A stretch of 64,000 bases of DNA from Comamonas koreensis (GCF_014076495.1 NZ_CP043575.1:1302001-1366000); one strand, 5' to 3'. Positions 8,053 through 17,073 are shown, numbered from the stretch's first letter. Notes: generated from the letters alone by a model not told the origin. Translations and numbers: made by a program.

Positions 8053-10050
8053 ATGGTTTCCGCCGTATCCGGCCTGCCCGAGCCATCGGGCGCGCCCATC
8101 TCCACCGAGCTGCTCGCGCAGCTGGCCACCGCGCTGTTTGCCGAGCGGCCCGGCGCGCCCGGCTTGCCGCCGGGTGTGCAGGCGCCGGTGAACATTGCTC
8201 CGCCGGGCTCGCCGCTGGCCAGCCCGGCGGGCCTGGGGCCCAGCGTGCCGGGCACCCCCATCTCTGCGGGCGTGCTGCCGGGCAGCAACTTGTTGCCCGC
8301 ATCGCCCACACCAGTGCTGTCGCTGGCCCACCGCGCCCCGGCCTTGCTGCCCCATGCCGCAGCCGGCAATGGGGTGCCCGATAGCGTGCTGGCCACGCTG
8401 CCCGCCTATGAGCCGCGCCTGGGCGGGTTGGTGCAAGGGGTGCCCCATGCGGCTGCACCGCAAGCCAGTGCATCCCAGGCGGTGGCAGCACCCGTTTCTG
8501 CTTCTACCCCTGGCGCTGGTTATTATTTTCTGGAGCCACCGTCAGCTGCAGCTGCACCTGCGGACAGCAGTGGTGCATCGTTGCAGGCGCTGGCCGACCA
8601 GGCCCGCCGTACTGCGCCCGATAGCCATCTGAACGGCATCGATTTGCGTGGGCCACGTGGTGCCGACGTGGCGCCTCTGGGCCACCAGGCCCACCCCGCT
8701 CCGGTGCCGGGCGCTGCGCCGCAGTACTACTTTGTGCATGCCGTGCCGCTGCCCAGTGGCTTTGTGACGCCAGCCAAGCCGCATCCGCATGCCGATGCGG
8801 CGCCTGTGGCTGCGCAGCAGGACCGCCATCCCGGTTTTGACATTCAGGCGGTGCGGCGCGACTTTCCGATCCTGGCCGAGCGCATCAACGGCAAGCCACT
8901 GGTCTGGCTGGACAATGCGGCCACCACGCACAAGCCGCGCCAGGTGATCGAGCGCATCAGCCATTTCTATGCGCATGAGAACTCGAACATCCATCGCGCA
9001 GCCCATACGCTGGCCGCGCGGGCGACCGATGCCTATGAGCATGCCCGTGAGGTGGTGCGGCGCTTCATCAACGCCCCTGAGGCGCGCGAGGTGGTCTTTG
9101 TGCGCGGCACCACCGAGGCCATCAACCTGGTGGCCAAGGCCTGGGGCGGGGCGAATGTGGGCGAAGGCGATGAGATCATCATCAGCCACCTGGAGCACCA
9201 TGCGAACATCGTCCCCTGGCAGCAGCTGGCCGCAGCCAAGGGCGCCCGGCTGCGGGTGATACCGGTCGACGACCAGGGCCAGATCCGGCTCGATGAGTAC
9301 CAGAAGCTGATCAACGACCGCACCAAGATCGTCGCCATCGGCCATGTCTCCAACGTGCTGGGCACAGTGGTGCCCGTCAAGCAGGTGGTGGAGATCGCCA
9401 AGCGCCGGGGCATCACGACCTTGATTGATGGCGCGCAGTCGATTGCGCACACCCCTGTCGATGTGCAGGAGCTGGGCGCGGATTTCTTTGTCTTCTCAGG
9501 CCACAAGATCTTTGCACCCACCGGCATTGGTGTGCTCTGGGGCCGGCGCGAGGTGCTGGAGGCCATGCCGCCCTGGCAGGGCGGCGGCAACATGATTGCC
9601 GATGTGACCTTTGAGAAAACCGTCTACCAGCCGCTGCCCAATACCTTTGAAGCGGGCACCGGCAACATCGCCGATGCGGTGGGCCTGGGCGCGGCGCTCG
9701 AATATGTGGAGCGCATCGGCATCGCGCAGATCAGCCGCTACGAGCATGCGCTGGTGGACTATGGCATGGCGCAGCTGGCCCGCGTCCCGGGGCTGCGCCT
9801 GATCGGCACCGTGCCGGGCAAGGCCAGCGTGCTGGCATTTACGCTGGAGGGCTACAGCACCGACGAGGTGGGCCAGGCGCTCAACGCCGAAGGCATTGCC
9901 GTGCGCACCGGCCACCATTGCGCCCAGCCCATCCTGCGCCGCTTTGGGGTCGAGACCGCCGTGCGGCCCTCGCTGGCCTTCTACAACACCTTTGACGAGG
10001 TCGACCAGCTGGTGCGCGAGGTGCGCAAGCTGGCGGCGCAGCGGCGCTGA
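8053..10050 (+). CDS. encapsulin cargo cysteine desulfurase (SufS-like) with long disordered N-terminal targeting domain
   Basis: A 665-residue two-part protein. Residues 1 to about 261 are Ala/Pro/Gly-rich and predicted disordered, with conserved-looking islands: an amphipathic ELLAQLATALF at about 19-29, a GxPxSP-like stretch, and two aromatic motifs, GYYFLEPP (Y157-Y158) and QYYFVHAVPL (Y225-Y226). Residues 262-665 are a group II PLP-dependent desulfurase: LDNAATTHKPR, SHLEHHANIVPW, SGHKIFAPTG with PLP lysine K485, and RTGHHCAQP with catalytic C623. It converts cysteine to alanine and enzyme persulfide. In family 2A encapsulins such N-terminal domains load the enzyme into the shell encoded just upstream. 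Ordinary SufS lacks this tail. The operon ends in a hairpin terminator 30 bp after the stop. Confidence 0.94.
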   Translation: MVSAVSGLPEPSGAPISTELLAQLATALFAERPGAPGLPPGVQAPVNIAPPGSPLASPAGLGPSVPGTPISAGVLPGSNLLPASPTPVLSLAHRAPALLPHAAAGNGVPDSVLATLPAYEPRLGGLVQGVPHAAAPQASASQAVAAPVSASTPGAGYYFLEPPSAAAAPADSSGASLQALADQARRTAPDSHLNGIDLRGPRGADVAPLGHQAHPAPVPGAAPQYYFVHAVPLPSGFVTPAKPHPHADAAPVAAQQDRHPGFDIQAVRRDFPILAERINGKPLVWLDNAATTHKPRQVIERISHFYAHENSNIHRAAHTLAARATDAYEHAREVVRRFINAPEAREVVFVRGTTEAINLVAKAWGGANVGEGDEIIISHLEHHANIVPWQQLAAAKGARLRVIPVDDQGQIRLDEYQKLINDRTKIVAIGHVSNVLGTVVPVKQVVEIAKRRGITTLIDGAQSIAHTPVDVQELGADFFVFSGHKIFAPTGIGVLWGRREVLEAMPPWQGGGNMIADVTFEKTVYQPLPNTFEAGTGNIADAVGLGAALEYVERIGIAQISRYEHALVDYGMAQLARVPGLRLIGTVPGKASVLAFTLEGYSTDEVGQALNAEGIAVRTGHHCAQPILRRFGVETAVRPSLAFYNTFDEVDQLVREVRKLAAQRR

Positions 10051-10079
10051 TCGGCAGCTTGTTCTGCGTTGCAGAAACG

Positions 10080-10107
10080 AAAAGCGCCGGGCACAACCGG
10101 CGCTTTT
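10080..10107. terminator. bidirectional intrinsic terminator
   Basis: Stem AAAAGCGCCGG / CCGGCGCTTTT with a 6-base loop, between the convergent desulfurase and DsbD-family genes. The A-run and T-run on both sides allow it to work for either strand. Confidence 0.9.
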
Positions 10108-10123
10108 CTCATTGGGAGAGGTC

Positions 10124-12364
10124 TTAAAGCTGTGTGATCGCGTCCACCACTTCCTTGACGCTCAGCACCTCGGACAGGATCTGCGGCGCCTTGCCCGGTG
10201 CATACAGCACATAGACCGGCACGCCGCTGCGGCCCAGCTGATTGAGCGCCTGCGTGATGGCAGGGTCCTGGCGGGTCCAGTCGGCGCGCAGCAAGCTCAC
10301 CTGTTTGCCTTCGAAGGCGGCGAGCACCTGGCTGTCGCTCAGGGTAGTGCGCTTGTTGTACTGGCAGGTGACGCACCAGGCGGCGGTGAAATCGACAAAC
10401 ACCGGCTTGCCGGTGGCATTGATCTCGCCCACCTTCTGCGCCGACCAGGCCTGCCACAGCGCGCCGCTGGCCTGTTGGCCGGGCGCAGGCGCAGGCGTGG
10501 TCAGGTTGTGGCCCATGGCGGTGGCCAGGTAGAGGCCACCGGCCAGCGACAGCACCGCAAAGCCCCAGCGCGCGCGCCCTTGCAGGCCCAGCGCCCAGAC
10601 GAGCGCGGCCAGCAGCACCAGCATCGCCAGCAAGGTGGCTGCGCCATCGATACCGCTTTGCTGGCCCAGCACCCAGACCAGCCAGACCACGGTGGCAAAC
10701 ATCGGAAAGGCCATCGCACGGCGGAAGGTGTCCATCCAGGCGCCCGGGCGCGGCAGCCAGCGCACCACCGCAGGGATCCAGCTGGCCAGCAGATAGGGGG
10801 TGGCCATGCCCAGGCCCAGCGCGGCAAACACCAGCAGGGCCTCGGCGGCCGGCAGGCTCACGGCCAGGCCCATCGACGCGCCCATGAACGGGGCGGTGCA
10901 GGGCGAGGCAATGGCCACGGCCAGCACGCCGCTCAAAAAGGCATTGCTGATCGGGCTCTTGGCCTGCTTGCCCGCCAAGCTGCTGGGTACAAAGCTGCCA
11001 AACTCGAACATGCCCGCCAGGTTGAGGCCGATCACGGTGAAGAGCGCCGCCAGCGCCGCAATGACCAGCGGCGACTGCAGCTGGAAACCCCAGCCCAGCT
11101 GCTGGCCGGCCGAGCGCAGCGCCAGCAGCAGCGCGCCCAGGGCCAGGAACGACAGCACCACGCCCGCGGTATAGGCCAGGCCGGCATGGCGCTGCTCGCG
11201 CAGCTGGCTGCCGTGCGCGGTAAAGCCCAGCACCTTGAGCGCGAGGATCGGGAACACGCAGGGCATCAGGTTCAGGATCAGGCCGCCGATGAGCGCGCCC
11301 AGCAGCGCCAGCCACAGGCTGCCCGAAGAGGCCGGCGCGGCGGGGGCGGATGCCTGGGCATTCTTGGCCAGCGCAGCGGCCAGCTCTGGTGAGACCTGGG
11401 CCACAGCAGCGGCCTGCCATTGGCCGCTGAGGGGCGCCACGGTACGCCAGCCGATGGCGCCATCGACGGCGCGGTGCTGGTCGGTGGTCAGCACCAGCGG
11501 AATGTCTTGCGGCGTCTGGCCCCGGTTGGCCGACAGCGGCACCACGGCCGTCCAGTCCGCGCCTTGCCATTGCTGGTGGAAATCCTTGCCGTCCTGCATC
11601 GCATGGTGCAAGGTGTCGGGGCTCTCGCTGAGTACCTGCAGGCTCTGGCCCTGCAGAGCAGCGGGCAGGCCGGAGACGCGCAGCTGCAGCGTCTCGCCAT
11701 CGACCGTGGCCTGGCTGCTGCCTTGCAGTGCGACCGGCGCCTGGGCATGGGCTTTTGCAAAGCTATCCGCCAGCAGCGCGGTGCTGCTCTTGGTCGGGAT
11801 GGTCAGGCTGAACTGGCCTTCTTCAGGAATGCACTCGACGCGGCAGATCAGCCAGTTCGCGTGCAGGCGCACCGTCACATCGCGCGCATCGGCCGAGAAA
11901 TGGCTGGGGATCTGCACGGTAACGGGCAGCAGCACCTGGCCTTCATAGCCGTAGTTGACGAGGGTACCGACCCGAATCGGGTGGGGCGTGGGCCAGGCGA
12001 TTTCGCCGGCATCCCAGCCCGGCGGCAGCTGCCATTGCAACTGCGTGGGCAGGCCCGAGTCGCCGGGATTGGTCCAGTAGGTATGCCAGTCGGGCTGGTG
12101 GTCCAGCAGCAGGCCCAGTTCAATGCTTTTGCCCGGTTCGATGCCCTGCGGCGCCAGTGCCACCAGCTCTGCGCGCACACGCGGCGTGGTCACCACGCTG
12201 CTCGACGCGGGGCCGGAGGCCGTGTCCATCGCGGGAGCGCTGGCGCCGCTGCCGATCTGGAGCTTGATCTGGGCCTGGGCATGCAGCGCCGTGCCGCTCA
12301 GCACGAGGGCCAGCAGTGTAAAAAAAAGCGCTCCTATCGAGCGGCGCAGGAAAGCATGGGGCAT
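10124..12364 (-). CDS. DsbD-family thiol:disulfide interchange protein
   Basis: A 746-residue inner-membrane protein that carries reducing power from the cytoplasm to the periplasm. Start chosen at the ATG at 12364, where MPHAFLRRSIGALFFTLLAL begins a signal peptide ending ALHAQA; the frame is open further upstream but that part is not protein-like. Order: periplasmic DsbD-alpha-like domain with CRVECIPEE; CcdA-like membrane core of eight segments with LNLMPCVFPILALK and IASPCTAPFMG, each holding one redox cysteine; C-terminal thioredoxin domain with AAWCVTCQYNK near residue 650. It is closer to the longer ScsB/DsbD-like branch common in Burkholderiales than to E. coli DsbD. Partner proteins are not adjacent. 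Confidence 0.92.
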   Translation of the reverse strand: MPHAFLRRSIGALFFTLLALVLSGTALHAQAQIKLQIGSGASAPAMDTASGPASSSVVTTPRVRAELVALAPQGIEPGKSIELGLLLDHQPDWHTYWTNPGDSGLPTQLQWQLPPGWDAGEIAWPTPHPIRVGTLVNYGYEGQVLLPVTVQIPSHFSADARDVTVRLHANWLICRVECIPEEGQFSLTIPTKSSTALLADSFAKAHAQAPVALQGSSQATVDGETLQLRVSGLPAALQGQSLQVLSESPDTLHHAMQDGKDFHQQWQGADWTAVVPLSANRGQTPQDIPLVLTTDQHRAVDGAIGWRTVAPLSGQWQAAAVAQVSPELAAALAKNAQASAPAAPASSGSLWLALLGALIGGLILNLMPCVFPILALKVLGFTAHGSQLREQRHAGLAYTAGVVLSFLALGALLLALRSAGQQLGWGFQLQSPLVIAALAALFTVIGLNLAGMFEFGSFVPSSLAGKQAKSPISNAFLSGVLAVAIASPCTAPFMGASMGLAVSLPAAEALLVFAALGLGMATPYLLASWIPAVVRWLPRPGAWMDTFRRAMAFPMFATVVWLVWVLGQQSGIDGAATLLAMLVLLAALVWALGLQGRARWGFAVLSLAGGLYLATAMGHNLTTPAPAPGQQASGALWQAWSAQKVGEINATGKPVFVDFTAAWCVTCQYNKRTTLSDSQVLAAFEGKQVSLLRADWTRQDPAITQALNQLGRSGVPVYVLYAPGKAPQILSEVLSVKEVVDAITQL

Positions 12365-12612
12365 ATCGCGTGGTACCTGTTTGTCTGGCGGTGAGAGGAC
12401 AGATACGTGGAGAGGTTCCCGCATCATAGAACCTGTGCGGCTTGCTCGCTGGTAGCGGCCTGGAAGCCGCTGGGTGCCAGCACCGCAGCCCCAACGCACA
12501 GACGCAAAAAAGGCCACTGCATCGCAGTGGCCTGTTCCCAAGGGGCGGTGAGTGTGTGCGCCGTCCCGTGGATGCCCTACCGGCTCAGTGGCTGCCGGCA
12601 AGGGGGAAAAGC

Positions 12613-12912
12613 TTATTCGCCTTCCAGGATCGAGCCGTTGGCCAGCGCTTGGCGGGCAGCCTGGGTCACTTCGGCGCGGCTCAGTTGGCCCTTGCCCAGT
12701 TCGTAGGCGTTCACGGTCGACTGGTTGCCTTGGGCAATCATCGTGTTGGTCTTGCGGGCTTCAGCCAGCTGGGCTTGCACATCGGCGCGGCTCACGGCGC
12801 TGGTCGCAGCCGCTTGGGGGGTGATGGCTTGGTCGCCTTCAAAAGGATTGGCTTGGGCAACGGAAGCACCCAGGGCGAGAGTAGCGGCGATAGCGAAAAT
12901 ACGTGCGTTCAT
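12613..12912 (-). CDS. small secreted DUF4148-type protein
   Basis: A 99-residue exported protein. The ATG at 12912 begins the signal peptide MNARIFAIAATLALGASVAQA and is preceded by AAAGGAAAG, so I reject the longer frame to 13065. The mature part has SRADVQAQLAEARKTN and LSRAEVTQAARQALANG, two copies of an S-R-A-x-V-x-x-x-(L/A)-x-x-A pattern typical of DUF4148 proteins of Burkholderiales. Function unknown; periplasmic. Its upstream region is the AT-rich 650-bp spacer with a long dyad at 13124-13166, which may be its control region. Confidence 0.85.
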   Translation of the reverse strand: MNARIFAIAATLALGASVAQANPFEGDQAITPQAAATSAVSRADVQAQLAEARKTNTMIAQGNQSTVNAYELGKGQLSRAEVTQAARQALANGSILEGE

Positions 12913-13562
12913 TTTTCTTTCCTTTGGGATTGCGTTCGGCCTGGTGGTCGACTCGCGTCGTCTTTTGCGGTATCGGCCAACTTGTTTGCTGGCCATACCG
13001 CTTTTGTTTAACGATGGAATGAAGTTTATATTGGTATCTATCTTCGATAAATAGCCAAAAATCAAACTGATTGTTCCGAAATCAATGTGAATTAGCTTGG
13101 AACTTTTACAAATATGTGACAGCTAACCCTGGTGTTAACCCTAGATTAGGGTATTTACCAGGGGTATAAATTGGCTATGTTTTTTTGAGATAAAGTAGAG
13201 AAAAACTATTATAAAAATCTATCAAGAGCGCCTTGGGCATGAGCGGCCAGGTGGGCGCCACCCAGGGGGGCGGTGATGCCCTGCCGTGCGAATGCCTTGA
13301 CTCCGTTGCAGTGCTGATATCGGCACTAATGGCCGGCTCGTTAGGCCGTCAGTTGCTGGCGCCGTGGCAAGGCCCGCGCGGGCCCTGGCCAAGACGCCTG
13401 GGAGACAGACGGGAGCCCCTGCTGGGCAGCAGCCCGTCCACGCTGTGCAACCATGCCGCGATAGCGCCTGCGAATGGTGGCATTGCTGGCAAGTATTAGA
13501 CAGCCCGCGCGGTGCTGCCCACAATGGGCCGACAACAATAGGACAGCCACAGGAGACATTGC
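12913..13562. other. 650-bp gene-free spacer with AT-rich island
   Basis: No convincing gene on either strand. Bases about 13000-13230 are strikingly AT-rich against the surroundings and contain a 43-bp inverted repeat at 13124-13166. The rest (13230-13560) returns to high GC and holds only short frames without ribosome sites. The region probably carries the promoter of the minus-strand DUF4148 gene and that of the Bug receptor at 13563; AGGAG at 13551-13555 is the latter's ribosome site. Confidence 0.55.
13124..13166. promoter_or_regulatory. two-part inverted repeat in AT-rich spacer (candidate operator)
   Basis: Dyad centred on the GAT at 13144-13146. Inner arms ACCCTA / TAGGGT, outer arms CCCTGGT / ACCAGGG, each pair separated by a 4-5 base spacer, so it looks like two nested operator half-site pairs about one helical turn apart. 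Only the bases between inner and outer arms fail to pair. It could bind a dimer of dimers or form a cruciform. No named regulator can be given. Confidence 0.5.
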
Positions 13563-14543
13563 ATGGACATGATTGCGCGCCGCCATTTCCTCACCACCCT
13601 CGCCGCCGCTGCGGGCGCCGCCAGCGTGCCCCAGTGGGCCCAGGCGCAAGCGGCCTATCCCAACAAGCCCGTGCGCGTGATTGTGCCGTTTGCCGCAGGC
13701 GGCACCACCGATGTGGTGGCCCGGCTGGTGATGCAGAAGATGGGCGAGCTGATGAAGGCCTCCTTTGTCATCGACAACCGGGGCGGCGCCAACGGCATGA
13801 TCGGCACCGGCGAAGTGGCCCGCGCCCAGGCCGATGGATACACCTTGCTGTTCAATACCGCGGGTGCCCAGACGCTGAGCCCGGTGATCTACAAGGCGCC
13901 CTATGAGGCGGCCGCCAGCTTTGCGCCGGTGGCCAAGGTCTGCTCGGTGGGCTTCATCATCATTGCCCGCAAGGATTTGCCCGCCAACACGCTGCAAGAG
14001 CTGATCGCGCTGGCGCAAAACAAGGACAAGCCGCTGACGGCCTCGTCGGGCAGCGCCATCATTAACCTGATCACCGAGCAATTCAAGCAGGTGATCAAGG
14101 CGCCGCAGATCATCAATGCGCAGTACAAGGGCACCAGTCCGCAGATGCAGGCCGTCGTCTCCGGCGAGGTGGATTTCTCGTTCGACTCCTTTGCTGCCGT
14201 GGAAATGATCAAGGCCGGCAAGGTCAAGGCCTTGGCCGTGGTGCTGCCCCAGCGCGCCGCGTCCTTCCCCGATGTGCCGACCTTGGTCGAGCTGGGCATC
14301 AAGGACATGGAGTTCAGCTCCTGGGCCGGCTTGCTCGCGCCCAAGGGTACCCCCAAGGAGATCGTCGCGGCACTGTCGCAGAACATCGACAAGGTCATGC
14401 AGATGCCCGATGTGCTGGCCAAGCTCAAGCAGTACGACTACATCCCGGTAAAGACCAGCCCCGAGAGCTTTGCGCAGGAGATCCAGGCCGAGACCGACCG
14501 CTGGAAGCAGGTGGTCAAGACGACCGGCTTCAAGATCGAATAA
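13563..14543 (+). CDS. Bug/TctC-family periplasmic solute receptor
   Basis: A 326-residue orphan binding protein. Signal peptide MDMIARRHFLTTLAAAAGA with RRxFL twin-arginine pattern and cleavage region WAQAQA; then YPNKPVRVIVPFAAGGTTDV, the family hallmark, and FVIDNRGGANGMIGTGEVA. Two ATGs (13563, 13569) are possible; AGGAG at 13551-13555 favours the first. It stands alone, closed by a terminator shared with the convergent TRAP receptor gene. Substrate unknown; the family binds mainly carboxylates, nicotinate and amino acids. It is clearly a paralogue of the receptor at 1860 by its signal and core motifs but diverges over the ligand-binding part. Confidence 0.93.
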   Translation: MDMIARRHFLTTLAAAAGAASVPQWAQAQAAYPNKPVRVIVPFAAGGTTDVVARLVMQKMGELMKASFVIDNRGGANGMIGTGEVARAQADGYTLLFNTAGAQTLSPVIYKAPYEAAASFAPVAKVCSVGFIIIARKDLPANTLQELIALAQNKDKPLTASSGSAIINLITEQFKQVIKAPQIINAQYKGTSPQMQAVVSGEVDFSFDSFAAVEMIKAGKVKALAVVLPQRAASFPDVPTLVELGIKDMEFSSWAGLLAPKGTPKEIVAALSQNIDKVMQMPDVLAKLKQYDYIPVKTSPESFAQEIQAETDRWKQVVKTTGFKIE

Positions 14544-14597
14544 ACACAGTGGCGTTAGCGCCAGTGCGCAGGGGTGCTCTGTAGCAGCGCCCACAAA

Positions 14598-14626
14598 AAA
14601 ACCACCGGCGCAACCCCGGTGGTTTT
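14598..14626. terminator. bidirectional intrinsic terminator
   Basis: Stem AAAACCACCGG / CCGGTGGTTTT around a 7-base loop, between the convergent Bug receptor and TRAP receptor genes; A-run before and T-run after allow both directions. Confidence 0.9.
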
Positions 14627-14646
14627 GCTTTTGGAGGGTGCTGCTC

Positions 14647-15684
14647 TTACTGCTTGCGGGCCGCAATCGCTTTCTCGGCGGCGGTCACCAGGTCGGCGCC
14701 CACTTGCTGCTTCCATTTGTCATACACCGGGCGGGTGGCTTTCACAAAGGCTTCGCGCTCGGCAGCGCTGAGCTCAGTGACGGTGACGCCATTGGCGCTC
14801 AGCTCCTTGACCAGCGGCTTGCCCGCCTCGATCATGCCTTTGCGGGCAATGGCGATCTCTTCCTGGCCGGCTTCGATGGCGGCCTGGCGTACGATGTCCT
14901 GGTCGGCCTTGCTCCAGCTCGCCCAGATGTCTTTGTTCACGACAAAGATCAGCGGGTCGTTGATGTAGCCCCACAGGGTCAGGTACTTCTGGCCCACGGT
15001 GTTGAGCTTGGCCGCCTGGTAGACAGCCACCGGGTTTTCCTGGCCGTCGACGGCGCCGCTGGCCATCGCCGGCTGCGCATCGGCCCAGCTCATCTGCGTG
15101 GGGTTGGCGCCCAGCGCGCTGAAGGTGTCGACAAACAGCGGCGAGCCGACCACGCGGATCTTGAGGCCCTTCATGTCGGCAGGGGTCTTGATCGCATGCT
15201 TGGAGTTGGAGATTTCGCGGTAGCCGTTCTCGCCCCAGGCCAGTGGCACCACGCCAGCTTTTTCCAGGCGGGCAAACAGGCGCTTGCCGGGCTCGCCCTG
15301 GGTCAGCGCGTCGGCCGCTGCATAGTCGGGCATCAGAAACGGCAGCGCAAACAGGTTCAGCTCCTTGATCTGAGGCGACCAGTTCAGGGTGGAGCCAACG
15401 GCCATGTCGATCACGCCCTGGCGCAGTGCCGAGAACTCGCGCGTCTGGTCGCCCTGCACCAGCGACACACCGGGGTAGAGCTTGATGTTGATGCGGCCCT
15501 GCGTGCGCTCGCGCACCTTGTTGGCCCAGATCTCGCCGCCCTTGCCCCAGGGGAAGGCCGTGCCCAGCACCAGCGACATGCGGTACTCGCTTTTGTAGTT
15601 GCTCTGGGCTTGCACGGCGGGCGCGGCAAAGCTCAGCGCCGCAGCAGCAGCCAAGGCAGTGGCAAGGAATTGACGGGTTTTCAT
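14647..15684 (-). CDS. dctP: TRAP transporter periplasmic binding protein, DctP family
   Basis: A 345-residue receptor of a tripartite ATP-independent periplasmic transporter. ATG at 15684 begins the signal peptide MKTRQFLATALAAAAALSFA ending VQAQS and follows GGAGA on its strand, so the longer frame is rejected. Family features: GTAFPWGKGGEIWANKVRER near residue 45, the conserved Arg/ligand segment KGLKIRVVGSPLFVDTFSAL near 155, and MSWADAQPAMASGAVDGQEN near 180. It is the third gene of the operon, 90 bp after the large permease. TRAP receptors bind carboxylates or related organic anions; substrate cannot be told from sequence. Confidence 0.93.
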   Translation of the reverse strand: MKTRQFLATALAAAAALSFAAPAVQAQSNYKSEYRMSLVLGTAFPWGKGGEIWANKVRERTQGRINIKLYPGVSLVQGDQTREFSALRQGVIDMAVGSTLNWSPQIKELNLFALPFLMPDYAAADALTQGEPGKRLFARLEKAGVVPLAWGENGYREISNSKHAIKTPADMKGLKIRVVGSPLFVDTFSALGANPTQMSWADAQPAMASGAVDGQENPVAVYQAAKLNTVGQKYLTLWGYINDPLIFVVNKDIWASWSKADQDIVRQAAIEAGQEEIAIARKGMIEAGKPLVKELSANGVTVTELSAAEREAFVKATRPVYDKWKQQVGADLVTAAEKAIAARKQ

Positions 15685-15774
15685 GGTGTTGTCTCCGGGT
15701 GGTTCAAGGGGAAATCTTTGCAAATCCAGGAGCCGGGTGCAGGGCTGTGCGCCTGTACCCGGCCCGGGCTCCAA

Positions 15775-17073
15775 TCAGTAGCCCAGCTTGGCGGGCAGCC
15801 ACAGTGCGAGTTGCGGGAAGGCGATGACCAGCACCATCACGCAGAACATCGCAAACAGCATCCAGCCGACCCAGCGCACGGTCGATTCCATGCGCACGCC
15901 GGCAATGCGGCAGCTGACCATCAGGTTGACCGCCAGCGGCGGAGTGAACTGGCCCAGCGCCACCTTCAGGGTCAGGATCACGCCAAACCAGACCGGGTCC
16001 CAGTGGTAGTGCTGCATGATGGGCATCAACAGCGGCACAAAGATCAGGAAGATGGAGATGCCGTCGAGGAACATGCCCACGGTGATCAGCATCAGGATCA
16101 GCAGGGCCATCACACCCCATTCGCCCAGGCCCGAGTTGACGATGGCGTTGGTGATCGGGTCGATCACGCCCAGGGTCGACAGCGAGAACGCGAAGATACC
16201 AGCGAGCGACACGACGATCAGGATCACGGCCGAGAGCTCACCAGCTTCGCGCAGGATCGGGAACAGATCGCGCACACCGATGGTGCGGTGCACGACCATG
16301 CCGACAAACAGGCCGTAGAACACCGCGACCACGGCCGCTTCGGTCGGCGTGAACCAGCCCATGCGCATGCCGCCCAGGATCAGCACCGGCGCGGCCAGGC
16401 CCCAGGCCGCTTCGCGCAGGCTCTTCCAGAATTCGGGGCGGGGCAGGCGCGCTTCCAGCGCGCCCATCTTGTGCTTGCGCGACATCCAGACCGCCGGCAC
16501 GATCAGCGCCAGGCCCGCCAGAATGCCCGGTATCATGCCCGCTGCAAACAGCGCCGGCACCGAGGCACCGGGCACCAGCACCGAGTAGATGATGAAGGCC
16601 ACCGACGGCGGGATCAGGATATCGGTGGCAGCTGCGGCCCCGACCACGCTGGCCGAAAAGCTGCCCGGGTAGCCAGCGCGGCTCATTGCGGCAATCATCA
16701 CGCCGCCTACTGCTGCCGCATTGGCGGGGCCCGAGCCCGAGATGCCACCCAGGAACATGGCCACGGCAATGGCCACCAGCGGCAGCATGCCCGGGCCGCG
16801 TCCAACGATGGCAATCGCAAAGTTGACCAGCCGCAGCGCCACGCCGGAGCGGTCGAAGATCGAGCCCACCAGAACGAACATCGGAATGGCCAGAAGCGGG
16901 TACTTGCCCAGGCCGGCGTAGAAGTTCTGCGGAATGGCCAGCAGGCCAAACCATTGCGCGTCGGCATTGGCCAGCGCAATGGCGACGGCGCCGGCCAGGC
17001 CCAGCGCAGCGCCAATGGGCACGCCCAGCAGCATCAGCGCGATAAAGCCGATAAAGAGCAGGGTGGCAATCAT
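15775..17073 (-). CDS. dctM: TRAP transporter large permease, DctM family
   Basis: A 432-residue inner-membrane transport subunit with about 12-13 hydrophobic helices. Start chosen at the ATG at 17073 (MIATLLFIGFIALMLLGVPI), preceded by AAGGAG and overlapping the small permease stop by ATGA; the upstream open frame is not used. Family segments: GVPIGAALGLAGAVAIA, LLAIPMFVLVGSIFDRSGVA, the loop GISGSGPANAAAVGGVMIAA, and LFAAGMIPGILAGLAL. It works with the DctQ protein encoded upstream and the DctP receptor downstream, using a sodium or proton gradient to import the receptor's ligand. Confidence 0.94.
   Translation of the reverse strand: MIATLLFIGFIALMLLGVPIGAALGLAGAVAIALANADAQWFGLLAIPQNFYAGLGKYPLLAIPMFVLVGSIFDRSGVALRLVNFAIAIVGRGPGMLPLVAIAVAMFLGGISGSGPANAAAVGGVMIAAMSRAGYPGSFSASVVGAAAATDILIPPSVAFIIYSVLVPGASVPALFAAGMIPGILAGLALIVPAVWMSRKHKMGALEARLPRPEFWKSLREAAWGLAAPVLILGGMRMGWFTPTEAAVVAVFYGLFVGMVVHRTIGVRDLFPILREAGELSAVILIVVSLAGIFAFSLSTLGVIDPITNAIVNSGLGEWGVMALLILMLITVGMFLDGISIFLIFVPLLMPIMQHYHWDPVWFGVILTLKVALGQFTPPLAVNLMVSCRIAGVRMESTVRWVGWMLFAMFCVMVLVIAFPQLALWLPAKLGY

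Noticed and set aside
9896..11392. 498-codon plus-strand frame running from the desulfurase end into the DsbD gene
   Set aside because: Crosses a strong terminator and lies antisense to DsbD; no domain.
12913..13065. N-terminal extension of the DUF4148 protein
   Set aside because: The signal peptide and the AAAGGAAAG site fix the start at 12912.
13230..13530. Possible small genes in the spacer before the second Bug receptor
   Set aside because: Short frames on both strands without ribosome sites or recognisable domains.
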